64,000 nucleotides of DNA. Origin: Leptospirillum ferrooxidans C2-3 (lineage in GTDB: Bacteria; Nitrospirota; Leptospirillia; Leptospirillales; Leptospirillaceae). The notes under the pieces were generated by a model. The model ran no database searches and was not told where the DNA came from. It was given only the letters and a program-made list of their open reading frames with translations. The stretch lies in contig NC_017094.1 in the NCBI RefSeq assembly GCF_000284315.1, positions 403,486 through 467,485 of the forward strand, written 5' to 3'. This document shows positions 37,586 through 46,504 of this stretch, piece by piece (within the stretch, counting starts at the first letter, position 1; every line of letters begins with the position of its first letter). The position numbers and the translations under genes were made by a program.

Positions 37586-38050
37586 TCATGAAATCCGGTA
37601 AAACCATCCCGAGATTGAACTTGAAATCCATAACAGGAAAAAAACCTTCGCAACGGGGACATGAAACCGGGAAATGGGGGCACCCTTTCTTTTCAGAAAT
37701 CCCAGAATGGCCAGGATAATAAATAAAAAAAGAGCTCCCTGAGCGGTGATCAGATGAAACCAGTCCAGAGCCGGAGGCACAGGGTGGAACTTTATTCGAC
37801 CCTTGATCCTTTCGACCTCCATGATGATTGTCCCGCTGACATCGCATGTAAACCCAAAAAGAGCCGAGGCGATATGCCCTCTCCGGATTCGAATGAAATC
37901 GGATGTGTTCTCTGTGGAAAAAAGTGATCCGATCTGCCGGCCAATGGCTGATCCGTTTCGTCCGGACCGGATATACCATGCCGTCAGGTAACCGGCAAGG
38001 GCAAGGTAGATCAGTATCGACATCATCACAATATAAGGATTCACCGGCAC
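37586..38050 (-). CDS. hypothetical membrane protein
   Basis: Up to 154 residues with three hydrophobic helices ('SILIYLALAGYLTAWYI', 'FHLITAQGALFLFIILAILG', 'VAKVFFLLWISSSISGWFY'). Two His lie at helix edges (WFH and RFH), spaced as if a haem or metal might be bound, but no family is recognised. The start is GTG, either 38050 or 38044; the latter has GAGG five bases upstream. A competing frame (37545-37979) lacks membrane character. Confidence 0.6.
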   Translation of the reverse strand: MPVNPYIVMMSILIYLALAGYLTAWYIRSGRNGSAIGRQIGSLFSTENTSDFIRIRRGHIASALFGFTCDVSGTIIMEVERIKGRIKFHPVPPALDWFHLITAQGALFLFIILAILGFLKRKGAPISRFHVPVAKVFFLLWISSSISGWFYRIS

Positions 38051-38179
38051 CTCGGAGTTAAAAGTGATCTTTTGATTAGGGAGCGCCCTTCCAGTATAGT
38101 TTCTATTGGAGCTCTGCTCAATTGTTTTCCAGTCTTATCGTTGGAAAAGCCTAAAGAAGTGGTTTGATGGGGGGGTGTT

Positions 38180-38311
38180 TTGGATCAACGTCATCTGCTG
38201 GCACAATCCATTCTGGATCATACGGCAACGGCTATGTGGATATTTCTGATTCTGGCCTGGAGCGGTGCGCTTGTTTACCTGCTGTTCCGGAAACGGAAGA
38301 AAAAAAAATAA
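38180..38311 (+). CDS. 43-residue single-helix membrane protein
   Basis: TTG 38180 follows a run of seven G at ribosome-binding distance. The product has a hydrophilic start (DQRHLLAQSILDHT), one helix (AMWIFLILAWSGALVYLLF) and the very basic end RKRKKKK, an ideal positive-inside anchor. It is divergent from the three-helix protein. No family recognised; the design is like CcmD or other one-helix assembly factors. Confidence 0.5.
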   Translation: MDQRHLLAQSILDHTATAMWIFLILAWSGALVYLLFRKRKKKK

Positions 38312-38328
38312 TGTCGAAGAGATTTTCT

Positions 38329-38346
38329 GCCAGTTCAAGAACTGGC
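38329..38346. other. perfect inverted repeat
   Basis: GCCAGTTC-AA-GAACTGGC, 8-bp arms with a 2-base centre, in the convergent gap between the 43-residue gene and uppP. No T-run follows. It may be a hairpin or a protein site. Confidence 0.55.
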
Positions 38347-38410
38347 CGATTCTTGGGCTATCTGTCTTCTTGATTGCTGAATCTGCTTCAGAAGACCCTT
38401 TCCGGAGTCT

Positions 38411-39259
38411 TTACGACATGTACCAATAGGCGGCACTACCAACAAGAAGACAATAGACTCCAAAAGGAACAAGGGCCTTTGATGTTTCAAAGGAACGGAA
38501 ATACTTCATCAGGATAAATGTTGTAAGCCACGCTGTAAAAAAGGAGACAATGGCTCCAACGAGGGAAAGGTGCAGGATCTGGGGCGAATGGTCCCTGAGC
38601 ATTTTGGGGATCTCCAGAACTCCGGCTCCCAGAATGATGGGTGTTGCGAGAAGAAATGAAAATCGTGCCGCTTCTTCATGGCCCAGTCCGTTGACGATTC
38701 CACCAACCATCGTAATCCCGGACCGGGAGAATCCCGGTATCAGGGCCACAGCCTGAAAAAGACCCACCAAAACGGCTCTTCCCATCGGAAGGTCCTGAAG
38801 CGGTATCCCTTTTTTCCTGGACTTGAGAATCTCACCCCCGAAAAGAACCAATCCGTTCGCCACCAGAAAAATCGCCGCCGTCTTCGGGGACTGGAAAAGA
38901 ACCCGGATTTTTTTTTCAAGAAGGAATCCCAGCAATCCTCCCGGAATACTGGCCCCCATCACGAGAAGGAGAATTCGGGCATGATCCACATCACTTTTCA
39001 ATAGCTGGGCCTTGCTGGTTGTCATCCACCGGAGAAATCCAAGGCACAGAGCCGTCCAGTCCCGATAGAAGTAAAGGAGAAGGGCCAGTGCTGTTCCAAG
39101 GTGAAGTGCGACCATGAAAGGAAGGAAATCCTTGTGCATCTGGAGAGATTTCCAGCCGAGAACTGCCGGCAAAAGGATCCCGTGTCCCAGTGAGCTGACG
39201 GGTGCAAGTTCTGTTGCCCCTTGAAGAAGTGCGAATAGGATCGCTTGCTGGGTATGAAT
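38411..39259 (-). CDS. uppP: undecaprenyl-diphosphatase
   Basis: Integral membrane phosphatase that recycles undecaprenyl diphosphate for peptidoglycan and other envelope polymers; it can confer bacitracin resistance. The family motif around TELAPVSSLGH and the second active-site loop GFSRSG are both present, with about eight helices. The first motif lies upstream of the first ATG/GTG/TTG in frame (TTG 39172). The frame is open back to a TGA, and the only sensible start is ATT at 39259 with AAGGGG six bases upstream. That gives 282 residues beginning HTQQAILFALLQGATEL, like other UppP proteins. Confidence 0.9.
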   Translation of the reverse strand: MHTQQAILFALLQGATELAPVSSLGHGILLPAVLGWKSLQMHKDFLPFMVALHLGTALALLLYFYRDWTALCLGFLRWMTTSKAQLLKSDVDHARILLLVMGASIPGGLLGFLLEKKIRVLFQSPKTAAIFLVANGLVLFGGEILKSRKKGIPLQDLPMGRAVLVGLFQAVALIPGFSRSGITMVGGIVNGLGHEEAARFSFLLATPIILGAGVLEIPKMLRDHSPQILHLSLVGAIVSFFTAWLTTFILMKYFRSFETSKALVPFGVYCLLVGSAAYWYMS

Positions 39260-39504
39260 GGTTTTCCCCTTTTTCGTGAGTTCCTGTTTCTTGAATCATG
39301 CGTTTTTTGAATATTTTTGAGCACAGATGAGTTCCATTGATCATTGAAAAACTCTTCTGAAATGTCAATCAAAGAACTAGGCCGGAAGAATCCAATGGCT
39401 TTAACAGGCAAAAATCATTACAAAAATTTTCATTATGAAAAAGGATTTTCAGGGGTTTGATTTCTTGAAAGGATTGTCTTAGAATCCCGGAATCATACCA
39501 CATA

Positions 39505-39532
39505 TTGTATCCATTGTTATTTGCCATACTAT
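39505..39532 (+). promoter_or_regulatory. candidate promoter of nrdJ
   Basis: TTGTAT (39505) and TACTAT (39527) with a 16-base spacer, 83 bases before the nrdJ ATG. Two AT-rich partial dyads (around 39497-39512 and 39523-39538) overlap it and recall NrdR boxes, but their spacing is not the usual ~31 bases. The gap 39260-39614 holds no gene and no recognisable cobalamin riboswitch. Confidence 0.3.
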
Positions 39533-39614
39533 AAGCGGTATGCTACTGGTATCTTTTGGAATAATTGGAAATTCAATGAGTTAGACCAATTTGTCTGTTT
39601 TGAATGGGGGTCGT

Positions 39615-41822
39615 ATGTCTGGAAATGTTGAAATCATGTTGTCGGAAAATGCCTTGAAAGTTCTGGAAAAGCGATATTTTGCCAAAGATGAGATGGGTGT
39701 TGTCCGGGAGAATTCCGAAGAGATGTTCAGGCGAATTGCCAACGCGATTGCCTCGGTCAACCCCCAGCCATCCGAGAGGGAGTTTCTGGCAGAAGAGTAC
39801 TATCGTTTTATGGCAGGTCTCGATTTTCTCCCCAATTCGCCAACGATCATGAATGCCGGTAGACCTTTGGGTCAGCTTTCCGCCTGTTTTGTGTTGCCGA
39901 TCGGGGACTCCATGCCCGAAATTTTCGACACGGTAAAGGCCACTGCACTGATCCACCAGACCGGTGGCGGTACCGGATTTTCCTTTTCCCGTCTTCGTCC
40001 CAAAGGAGCAGTGGTTCGGTCAACAGGAGGACAGGCATCGGGTCCAGTCTCTTTCATGAAGGTCATCAACGCATCAACCGATGCGATCAAGCAGGGTGGA
40101 ACGCGTCGCGGTGCGAACATGGGGATTCTCAGGGTGGATCATCCGGATATTCTGGAATTCATTGACTGCAAGATGGATTTGACCCAAGTGACCAATTTCA
40201 ATATTTCCGTTGCAATCACCGATGTCTTTATGAAAGCGGTCAAGGAAAATACGGATTACGATCTGATTTCCCCCAATAATGGCGAAGTTGCTGGCAGCTT
40301 GTCTGCCCGGATGGTCTTTGACCGTATTGCCCATAATGCATGGGCAAACGGAGAACCGGGACTTTTCTTTATTGATACTGCCAATCGGGCCAATCCAACT
40401 CCGTCAAAATGGACATATGAAGCAACGAATCCTTGTGGAGAGCAGGTTCTTGGACCTTATGAGTCCTGTAACCTTGGCTCCATCAATCTTGAAAAGCACC
40501 TTGTGCGGAATACCAAGGGGCAGTATTCAGTCGATTGGGAGAAGCTGACCCATTCCGTCTACCTCGCTGTCCGTTTTCTGGATAATGTTGTGGATGCCAA
40601 CCGTTTTCCAATTCCGGAGCTTGAAGAGGTCAACAAGGGAACACGGCGAATCGGGTTGGGTATCATGGGGTTTGCCCGGCTCCTGATGTATCTTGAGATT
40701 CCCTATGATTCCGAAGAAGGTCTCGAGATGGCCGAATCGATCATGAGTCATATTCAGGAAGTGGCAGAGCGGACCTCCCAGGAGCTGGCCGCGACCCAGG
40801 GGCCGTTCCCTTACTTCGAAGGGATTGGAACCAAAAAACGGAACAGCCATCTGCTGACAATTGCCCCGACGGGGACCATCAGCATGATTGCGGATACTTC
40901 CTCTGGCTGTGAGCCCGAATTTTCCATTATCTGGTATAAAAATGTCATGGATGGAACTCACCTTCCCTACACGCTTGATTATTTTACCGAAGTGGCCCAA
41001 AGGGAGGGTTTCTGGTCAGAAGAACTTCCATCCCTGATCGTTAAAAATCATGGATCCTGCAGGGGGATTCCACAGGTTCCCGAAAAGTGGCAGATGGTTT
41101 TTGCAACGGCCCATGATATTTCGGCGCCGTGGCATGTCCGAATGCAGGGAGCTTTTCAGAAGTATATCGATGCGGCAGTTTCAAAGACGATCAATATGTC
41201 CCAGGAAGCCACAATTGAAGATGTGGAGAAATCCTACCTTCTTGCCTATGACCTCGGTTGCAAGGGAATTACCGTCTATCGTGACGGAAGCCGTTCAAAC
41301 CAGGTTCTGAACCTTGGGACCGGATCAGAGAAAGTCTCCGATCCCCTTACCTCAAAGGATCTGAAATGGGGTAATCGAAGGGTTCCCCTGGATACAAGCC
41401 GGGGTGTGCGTGCCAAGATCAAGGGAAAGTCCGGAAAGTCCTACGTCCATCTTTATTTTGATGCGGATGGCCGGCCTGCCGAGATTTTTGTGACACCGGC
41501 AGCAGACCACCGGGAGAGAGAAAGCGCGATCCTGTTTGGTCGTCTTGGATCGATGGCGCTTCAGTACGGTGCTCCCATTGAAGAGGTGATCGGCCAGTTC
41601 ATCAAGTCCCATGAAGAGGCGGGAACCTTGGGATCGGACCCTTATGCCATTGCGAAAGCCATCGGCACAATCCTTTCTTCCCAAGATGGCGAAATCGCCG
41701 AAAAGGGGCTTGCGATTGAAGTGGCCTGTCCCACCTGTGGAGGTAAAGTCGCCTTCATGGAAGGTTGTCTCAAGTGTATGGGTGGTGAAAAAGGCGGGAG
41801 TTGCGGCTGGAGCCAGTGTTAA
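39615..41822 (+). CDS. nrdJ: B12-dependent (class II) ribonucleotide reductase
   Basis: 735 residues. It reduces ribonucleotides to deoxyribonucleotides with adenosylcobalamin and no oxygen requirement. Active-site features: SACFVLPIGDSM (redox Cys), 'NPCGEQVLGPYESCNLGS' (Asn/Cys/Glu radical site), QTGGGTGFSFSRLRPKG and 'APTGTISMIADTSSG'. The C-terminus has a Cys-rich tail (CPTCGG, CLKC, CGWSQC) that can feed electrons from thioredoxin. ATG 39615 has GGGGG upstream. It is monocistronic and ends at a strong terminator. Confidence 0.96.
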   Translation: MSGNVEIMLSENALKVLEKRYFAKDEMGVVRENSEEMFRRIANAIASVNPQPSEREFLAEEYYRFMAGLDFLPNSPTIMNAGRPLGQLSACFVLPIGDSMPEIFDTVKATALIHQTGGGTGFSFSRLRPKGAVVRSTGGQASGPVSFMKVINASTDAIKQGGTRRGANMGILRVDHPDILEFIDCKMDLTQVTNFNISVAITDVFMKAVKENTDYDLISPNNGEVAGSLSARMVFDRIAHNAWANGEPGLFFIDTANRANPTPSKWTYEATNPCGEQVLGPYESCNLGSINLEKHLVRNTKGQYSVDWEKLTHSVYLAVRFLDNVVDANRFPIPELEEVNKGTRRIGLGIMGFARLLMYLEIPYDSEEGLEMAESIMSHIQEVAERTSQELAATQGPFPYFEGIGTKKRNSHLLTIAPTGTISMIADTSSGCEPEFSIIWYKNVMDGTHLPYTLDYFTEVAQREGFWSEELPSLIVKNHGSCRGIPQVPEKWQMVFATAHDISAPWHVRMQGAFQKYIDAAVSKTINMSQEATIEDVEKSYLLAYDLGCKGITVYRDGSRSNQVLNLGTGSEKVSDPLTSKDLKWGNRRVPLDTSRGVRAKIKGKSGKSYVHLYFDADGRPAEIFVTPAADHRERESAILFGRLGSMALQYGAPIEEVIGQFIKSHEEAGTLGSDPYAIAKAIGTILSSQDGEIAEKGLAIEVACPTCGGKVAFMEGCLKCMGGEKGGSCGWSQC

Positions 41823-41878
41823 CGATTTGGAAATAAGCGAGTGAATGAACTGCTGAAATATTGGAAGATTGGAACATC

Positions 41879-41908
41879 AAAAAGGGGAGCCCGAAAGCTC
41901 CCCTTTTT
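41879..41908. terminator. bidirectional terminator between nrdJ and rubrerythrin
   Basis: AAAAAGGGGAGC-CCGAAA-GCTCCCCTTTTT: 12-bp arms with A/T tracts on both sides, between convergent genes. Confidence 0.95.
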
Positions 41909-41948
41909 CATATTCGGAGAAAATGGAAATGATGGCAAAAAGCCTGGA

Positions 41949-42368
41949 TCAGGCCATATTCTTGAGAGCTTGTGAAAATCTTCCCGCATGGGACTTTTCG
42001 GCTTTGGACATGGTTTCAAACCATTCCGCGATTTCTTCAAATCCTTCTTCTCTCGCGGTCTTCGCAAATCCGGGGTACATCTGGGTATATTCGTAGGTTT
42101 CCCCTGCGATCGCGGATTTCAGGTTGGTTGGGGTATCGCCGACAGGCTCCCCTGTGGCTGGATCGCCAACTTCCTTCAGAAAATCAAAATGGCCAAAAGC
42201 GTGGCCTGTTTCACCTTCAGCAGTGTCCCTGAAAACTCCGGCAACATCGGGATAGCCTTCAACATCGGCTTTTCTGGCAAAGTAGAGGTAACGACGATTG
42301 GCTTGGGACTCTCCTGCAAAAGCGGCTTTCAGGTTGTCGACTGTTTTTGAGTTCTTGAGAGATTTCAT
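41949..42368 (-). CDS. rubrerythrin-family diiron protein without rubredoxin domain
   Basis: 139-residue four-helix ferritin-like protein. The diiron ligands lie in '[17 protein letters not shown]', '[17 protein letters not shown]', '[17 protein letters not shown]' and '[11 protein letters not shown]'. The C-terminal rubredoxin domain of classic rubrerythrin is missing, so electrons must come from a separate donor. It is a peroxide reductase of anaerobic-type oxidative defence. ATG 42368 has TGGAGG at good distance. Confidence 0.95.
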   Translation of the reverse strand: MKSLKNSKTVDNLKAAFAGESQANRRYLYFARKADVEGYPDVAGVFRDTAEGETGHAFGHFDFLKEVGDPATGEPVGDTPTNLKSAIAGETYEYTQMYPGFAKTAREEGFEEIAEWFETMSKAEKSHAGRFSQALKNMA

Positions 42369-42716
42369 AGATGTCCTCCAATGGTCATTTTTGGTTTTTG
42401 TGAGGGAAAAGGATGAAGCTGCAGGATTGAAAAAAAGGTGAATCTGTCAGCTAAAAACCTTTTTGGTGCCGGAGATTCTTCTGGATCGATTTTTGCGACC
42501 TCTAGCCATTGTAAGTGGGGGAAGATGCCCAATGCAAGGCTGGATAAAGGAATCTTTTATTTATTTTTTTAACGGGCGGGACTGTCTTTTAACCCAGAGG
42601 AGAGAGATGGGGATACATCAATTTATTTTTGATATGGCACAAGAGCAGAATTATGGTATATTTCCCGAGTATTTTGACTTTTCTGTCGGGTCATTTTTTG
42701 TTACTGGAGGGTTAGG
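42369..42716. other. intergenic region between rubrerythrin and the lipoprotein operon
   Basis: 348 bases. A GTG-initiated 85-codon frame (42463-42720) exists, but it has no ribosome site and no protein-like features, so I see no gene. It probably contains divergent promoters. Confidence 0.45.
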
Positions 42717-43349
42717 ATGATGTCGTTTCCTTTAAAGTCTGGAAAAATTTCATTTTTGGCTTTGTGCCTCTCTATTGTTTCTGTCCTGTCGTTCTCGGGG
42801 TGTTCTTCTTATAGTGTCAAACGGGTGAGCCTTGATACGGAAGGTGGGGTTACCAGCCGCTGGACCGACAATGATGCAAGACTCACGGCAAAGACCCTTA
42901 TCAGGAAAGCCCTCAGGGAAAACTGGCTGGCAAACTTCAAGGCCAAGCATGGAAGAAGGCCGGTTGTTGAGCTTGGTCAGATCATCAATCGATCCGACCA
43001 GCATATCAATACCCGGCTTTTTCTAAACCATTTTCAGGATCAGCTCCTTGAGTCCGGAAAGGTTCATTTTGTGACAGCCAATGCTGCCCATCGGGGAGAG
43101 GCTTCCTCGGAAAGAGCCTATCAGATGTCTCATGCCAGATCGTCAACGATCCATGGTCCTGACCAGCAAACCGGGGCGGATTATCTTTTGACAGGGTCGA
43201 TCAACTCCTATGTGGCGAGAAGGGGCGGAAAGACTGTCCGGATGTATGAGACTCACCTCAAGGCAATTGACCTGACATCGAACGAGATCGTATGGGCCTC
43301 GGAATATCGTGTCAAAAAGATTGCACATCAATCCAGTATGGGATTCTGA
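42717..43349 (+). CDS. LpoB-like penicillin-binding protein activator lipoprotein
   Basis: 210 residues with lipobox LSFSGC. The domain matches the LpoB family: 'RWTDNDARLTAKTLIRKAL', 'RRPVVELGQIINRSDQHINT', 'LLESGKVHFVTANA' and 'QTGADYLLTGSINSYVAR'. In enterobacteria LpoB is an outer-membrane lipoprotein that activates the peptidoglycan synthase PBP1B; in distant phyla this role is inferred. ATG 42717 follows GGAGGGTTAGG. First gene of a three-lipoprotein operon. Confidence 0.85.
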   Translation: MMSFPLKSGKISFLALCLSIVSVLSFSGCSSYSVKRVSLDTEGGVTSRWTDNDARLTAKTLIRKALRENWLANFKAKHGRRPVVELGQIINRSDQHINTRLFLNHFQDQLLESGKVHFVTANAAHRGEASSERAYQMSHARSSTIHGPDQQTGADYLLTGSINSYVARRGGKTVRMYETHLKAIDLTSNEIVWASEYRVKKIAHQSSMGF

Positions 43350-43370
43350 CCCATTGCTGACGGAGGTGTT

Positions 43371-44852
43371 TTGAAGGACGAATCGGTTCGGTCCAGGCGG
43401 CCTGCTCAATCACTTTTGTGTTTTATTCTGACATGTTTGATCCTTTCATCCTGTGCTCCGTCAACGGAGCAATACAAAGGGTATTTCGAATCCCTGTCCC
43501 TCAACCCTTCCGATGGAGGGGTTGATCCGGGACCGGAAAAAATCATCCGGAAAGCCCACGGTTCATATGGAGAGAAAAATGAAGTCCTCTATGACATGGA
43601 TCTTGGTGCTGCGGCACAAGCCTCCGGAGACTATCGGACAAGTGAAAAAGCTTTTCGCAGAGCGGATCGCCTGAGCAGGATTCTCTATACCAAATCGGTC
43701 ACCAATATCATCGAGGCCTATCAGACCAACGATCTGGTCATTCCCTACAGGGGATATCCATTTGAACGGGTCATGATCAATCTGTTGAATTCCTTGAATT
43801 ACGCAGAGACTGGAGACTGGACCGGGGCACTCGTTGAAACCCGCAAAATCCGTCTGAAGCTTCAGGAATACAATCAGGACTATCCCAAGGCTGCGACTCC
43901 TCCAGGCAAATTTGCACGATACGAAAGTTCCGCTGTTCGTTTAATGACGCAGCACCACATCGCGTTCAATACCGCTCAACTCAATCATTATACGGATGAC
44001 GGTTTTGCCAGATTCCTCTCCGGAGTTTACCAGGAGGCACAGGTCAACTCAGGGGGGGTGGACTATTCCTCATCCCTGATTTCCTATAGAAAAGCCTATT
44101 CGACGTATGAAAAGAATCAACTTCTGTATGGCGCCTCAATTCCTTCCTTTGTGCTTCCGGCGCTTCTGCGTTCGGCCGAGGCTTCCGGTCGGGTCAATCT
44201 TTTGGCCAGACTGAAAAAACGATTTCCGGGTGTGCAATGGATACGATCAAAATCGTTTGAAAAAATGGGGCATGTGATTTTTATTGGCTACAATGGCCAG
44301 ATCTTTCATCTGACAAGTCAACGGTTCGCTTTTCCGTTTCCCATCGCCAATACATTGGCGATGGTCAGCTTTTCCGTTCCCAATCCGGTTTCCGGGGGGA
44401 CTCAGATCTTTGGCCATCGTATCGTCGCAAGTGCTGCGGGGAAGACTGTTGTGGCCGAAAATACCTCCGAAGTGGCGGAGCCTCTGAGGGCAATCGGTTT
44501 GACCAATTTTCAGGATCATCTGAAGCGCGTGGTTTTCAGGGAAGCGATCCGATCTATCCTGAAGACAGCCGAAGAGGTTGTTGCCACAAATGTGGCCGAC
44601 AGGCAGGGCGGAGGCATTGCGGGTTTGATTGCCATGATTGTTGGTGATGTCGCGAATGTGGCCTCGGATGAGGCAGATACCCGTTCGTGGAGAACCTTGC
44701 CATCGCAAATGGATTATTCCGAATTGGATCTTGATCCGGGGACATATGATATTTCAGTGTATCCTATGGGAGTATCCGGACCGGTCATTGAGAAAAAGGT
44801 CACTCTGGTTCCCGGTCAGTTCCTTCTTTTGCACGAAACCGATGGACGTTAA
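43371..44852 (+). CDS. COG3014-type lipoprotein
   Basis: 493 residues with lipobox ILSSC. The N-terminal half is helical and TPR-like ('DLGAAAQASGDYRTSEKAFR', 'LLNSLNYAETGDWTGALVET'). The C-terminal half is beta-rich and contains a Gly-rich helix pair (DRQGGGIAGLIAMIVGDVAN). It resembles the COG3014 family, commonly found next to LpoB- and LPP20-type lipoprotein genes. The function is unknown; envelope assembly is likely. TTG 43371 has GGAGG at five bases. Confidence 0.8.
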   Translation: MKDESVRSRRPAQSLLCFILTCLILSSCAPSTEQYKGYFESLSLNPSDGGVDPGPEKIIRKAHGSYGEKNEVLYDMDLGAAAQASGDYRTSEKAFRRADRLSRILYTKSVTNIIEAYQTNDLVIPYRGYPFERVMINLLNSLNYAETGDWTGALVETRKIRLKLQEYNQDYPKAATPPGKFARYESSAVRLMTQHHIAFNTAQLNHYTDDGFARFLSGVYQEAQVNSGGVDYSSSLISYRKAYSTYEKNQLLYGASIPSFVLPALLRSAEASGRVNLLARLKKRFPGVQWIRSKSFEKMGHVIFIGYNGQIFHLTSQRFAFPFPIANTLAMVSFSVPNPVSGGTQIFGHRIVASAAGKTVVAENTSEVAEPLRAIGLTNFQDHLKRVVFREAIRSILKTAEEVVATNVADRQGGGIAGLIAMIVGDVANVASDEADTRSWRTLPSQMDYSELDLDPGTYDISVYPMGVSGPVIEKKVTLVPGQFLLLHETDGR

Positions 44853-44877
44853 CAACCTGTATATAAGGAGATTTTTC

Positions 44878-45903
44878 ATGAGTCATCCATTTCGGATCAA
44901 AGTCCTGTCGGCGGTTCTGGTGTTCTCGTCTATCCTGGCCGGCTGTGCAACATCTTCTTCCAATGGGGCATGGTGGGAGACAGGGATGAGTTCCTCTTAT
45001 CCCCGTTCCACCTATTTGACTGCTTCCGGATTCGGAAGCTCCGTTGACCGGGCAAAGTCGGATGCCATGAAAAATCTTTCAGGAATCATTCGCTCCAAGG
45101 TGAAATCACAGTCTGTTTCCATCCGGACGGAGTCGGATACGACACAACACTTTTTAAGACGAGAGCATCTTGATGTCTCAACGGATGCAGTCTTGAAAGG
45201 TGTGTATTTTCCCAAGGTCCAATTTGATTCCCATCAAAATGGCTACTATGCCCTTGCAGTCCTGAACCGGAAAAAAGCGACACAAGCCTTGTCCTCCGAG
45301 CTGTCTTCCCTGCGATTGAGGATCCTGTCCAAGAAAACACAACTGGAAGGAGTCTCTGACCCTGTCCATCAGGCAAGACTTCTGGTCCGGATTATTGAAA
45401 TTGAAAAGAAGGCAATCAAGAAATCCCAGGAGCTTTCGGGGCTTTCTGGTATGCATCCAATCCTTGGTTTTTCCATTGGGGACGATTCCGAGAAGCTGAT
45501 GAACCTTTTTTCAAAGTATCTGACATTTGCGGTTCATATTACGGGGGATACCTACGGGTCTTCAGTGGTGACCGACCAGATCACCCAGCTTTTGGGGGAA
45601 GACGGCTTTCGTCCATCGACGGGGAATCCTTCGATTCTCATCCAGGGAGATGTTCACACCGGCCAGGTTCCGGCTCCACCCGGTTCACCCTATACTTTTA
45701 TCGGCTTCAATAGCGCCATTGCCGTTGTGGACGTGAACCGGCGCCAGACGGTGCAAACAGTTCTCAAATCTGGAAGGGATGCCGGGAATGATCTCTCCCA
45801 GGCTCAAAGGCTTTTGGAAGGACGGCTCAAAAAAAGCATTTCCAGACCTGTGGTGAGAACAGTTGAAGACTATATCCTCCACCCGGAGCGTCTGGTCCAC
45901 TAG
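44878..45903 (+). CDS. LPP20-like lipoprotein
   Basis: 341 residues with lipobox SILAGC. 'YLTASGFGSSVDRAKSDAMK' and the following 'LSGIIRSKVKSQSVS' are the LPP20 domain. The second half carries 'VTDQITQLLGEDGFRPSTGN' and 'AIAVVDVNRRQTVQTVLKSG', like the CsgG/LpoB-type nucleotide-fold module. ATG 44878 is preceded by AAGGAG; the open frame back to 44638 lies inside the previous gene. Last gene of the LpoB-COG3014-LPP20 operon, 25 bases after its neighbour. Confidence 0.85.
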   Translation: MSHPFRIKVLSAVLVFSSILAGCATSSSNGAWWETGMSSSYPRSTYLTASGFGSSVDRAKSDAMKNLSGIIRSKVKSQSVSIRTESDTTQHFLRREHLDVSTDAVLKGVYFPKVQFDSHQNGYYALAVLNRKKATQALSSELSSLRLRILSKKTQLEGVSDPVHQARLLVRIIEIEKKAIKKSQELSGLSGMHPILGFSIGDDSEKLMNLFSKYLTFAVHITGDTYGSSVVTDQITQLLGEDGFRPSTGNPSILIQGDVHTGQVPAPPGSPYTFIGFNSAIAVVDVNRRQTVQTVLKSGRDAGNDLSQAQRLLEGRLKKSISRPVVRTVEDYILHPERLVH

Positions 45904-45978
45904 TTTGTCTGGGACTTTTTCCGGTGGTTGCGATTGTTGGGCGAAATGAAGTAGAATACCCAAGTTTTCCGCTTCAAT

Positions 45979-46054
45979 GGTGAGTGTAGCTCAAGGGCAG
46001 AGCACTGGTCTGTGGCTCCAGGGGTTGGGGGTTCGAAACCCCTCACTCACCCCA
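45979..46054 (+). tRNA. tRNA-His (GTG)
   Basis: Extra 5' G(-1) opposite C73, acceptor GTGAGTG/CACTCAC, anticodon loop CTGTGGC (anticodon GTG), T-arm GGGGGTTCGAAACCCC and encoded CCA. The D-loop is short and the anticodon stem has one T-T mismatch next to the loop. Confidence 0.97.
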
Positions 46055-46142
46055 ATGTATAGCCATATTACTTAAGAGTCTGATCGTTTTTTCCGTGGCA
46101 CTACCCTCTTTTGACTTTTTTTAAATCGCGTTCACCTTTTTC

Positions 46143-46382
46143 CTATCTCCGGACTTCTATCTCCGGAACAAAAGGGTAATCCACTGCCCATCCGTTTTCT
46201 GATCTCATTCCAGATCCCTTATGCTTCCTTCCGAGCATCTTGAATTTTTCGTTTGCTTCTCCGTTTTCAGGCCCGTATCGTTCTTTTATCTGAAAATGTT
46301 TTAAAACTTCGGGATTCATCCCGGAGAGGATTCCATCAAAGCCCTTTATAGGGCGCTCCGACTGAAAACTGAAGCGAATCAT
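46143..46382 (-). CDS. hypothetical 79-residue protein
   Basis: A charged small protein with no signal or membrane segment, not recognised. It lies alone between tRNA-His and a divergent secreted-protein gene. ATG 46382 has no clear ribosome site. The 3' end overlaps a direct repeat (CTATCTCCGGA at 46143 and 46157). Confidence 0.35.
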   Translation of the reverse strand: MIRFSFQSERPIKGFDGILSGMNPEVLKHFQIKERYGPENGEANEKFKMLGRKHKGSGMRSENGWAVDYPFVPEIEVRR

Positions 46383-46504
46383 GGCAGATTCAAGTGAGGT
46401 TCATGGGGAAAATGCCACCGTGGGTGAAGTCGCCTGGAAGATTGGAATTATGTATCATATAAGGGTCGAAGGATTGGCTCATACAATTTAACTTCAGGTG
46501 AAAA

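Noticed and set aside
37545-37979. 144-codon minus frame overlapping the three-helix membrane gene
   Set aside because: The other frame has clear hydrophobic helices; this one is charged with no features.
39260-39614. Cobalamin riboswitch upstream of nrdJ
   Set aside because: No B12-box-like sequence or plausible structure seen; only a weak promoter candidate.
39591-39614. TTG 39591 as the nrdJ start
   Set aside because: ATG 39615 has the GGGGG ribosome site at correct distance.
42463-42720. 85-codon plus-strand frame ending on the LpoB-like start
   Set aside because: GTG start without ribosome site; composition not protein-like; no family resemblance.
44638-44877. 80-residue N-terminal extension of the LPP20-like protein
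   Set aside because: It lies within the previous gene; the lipoprotein signal begins at 44878.
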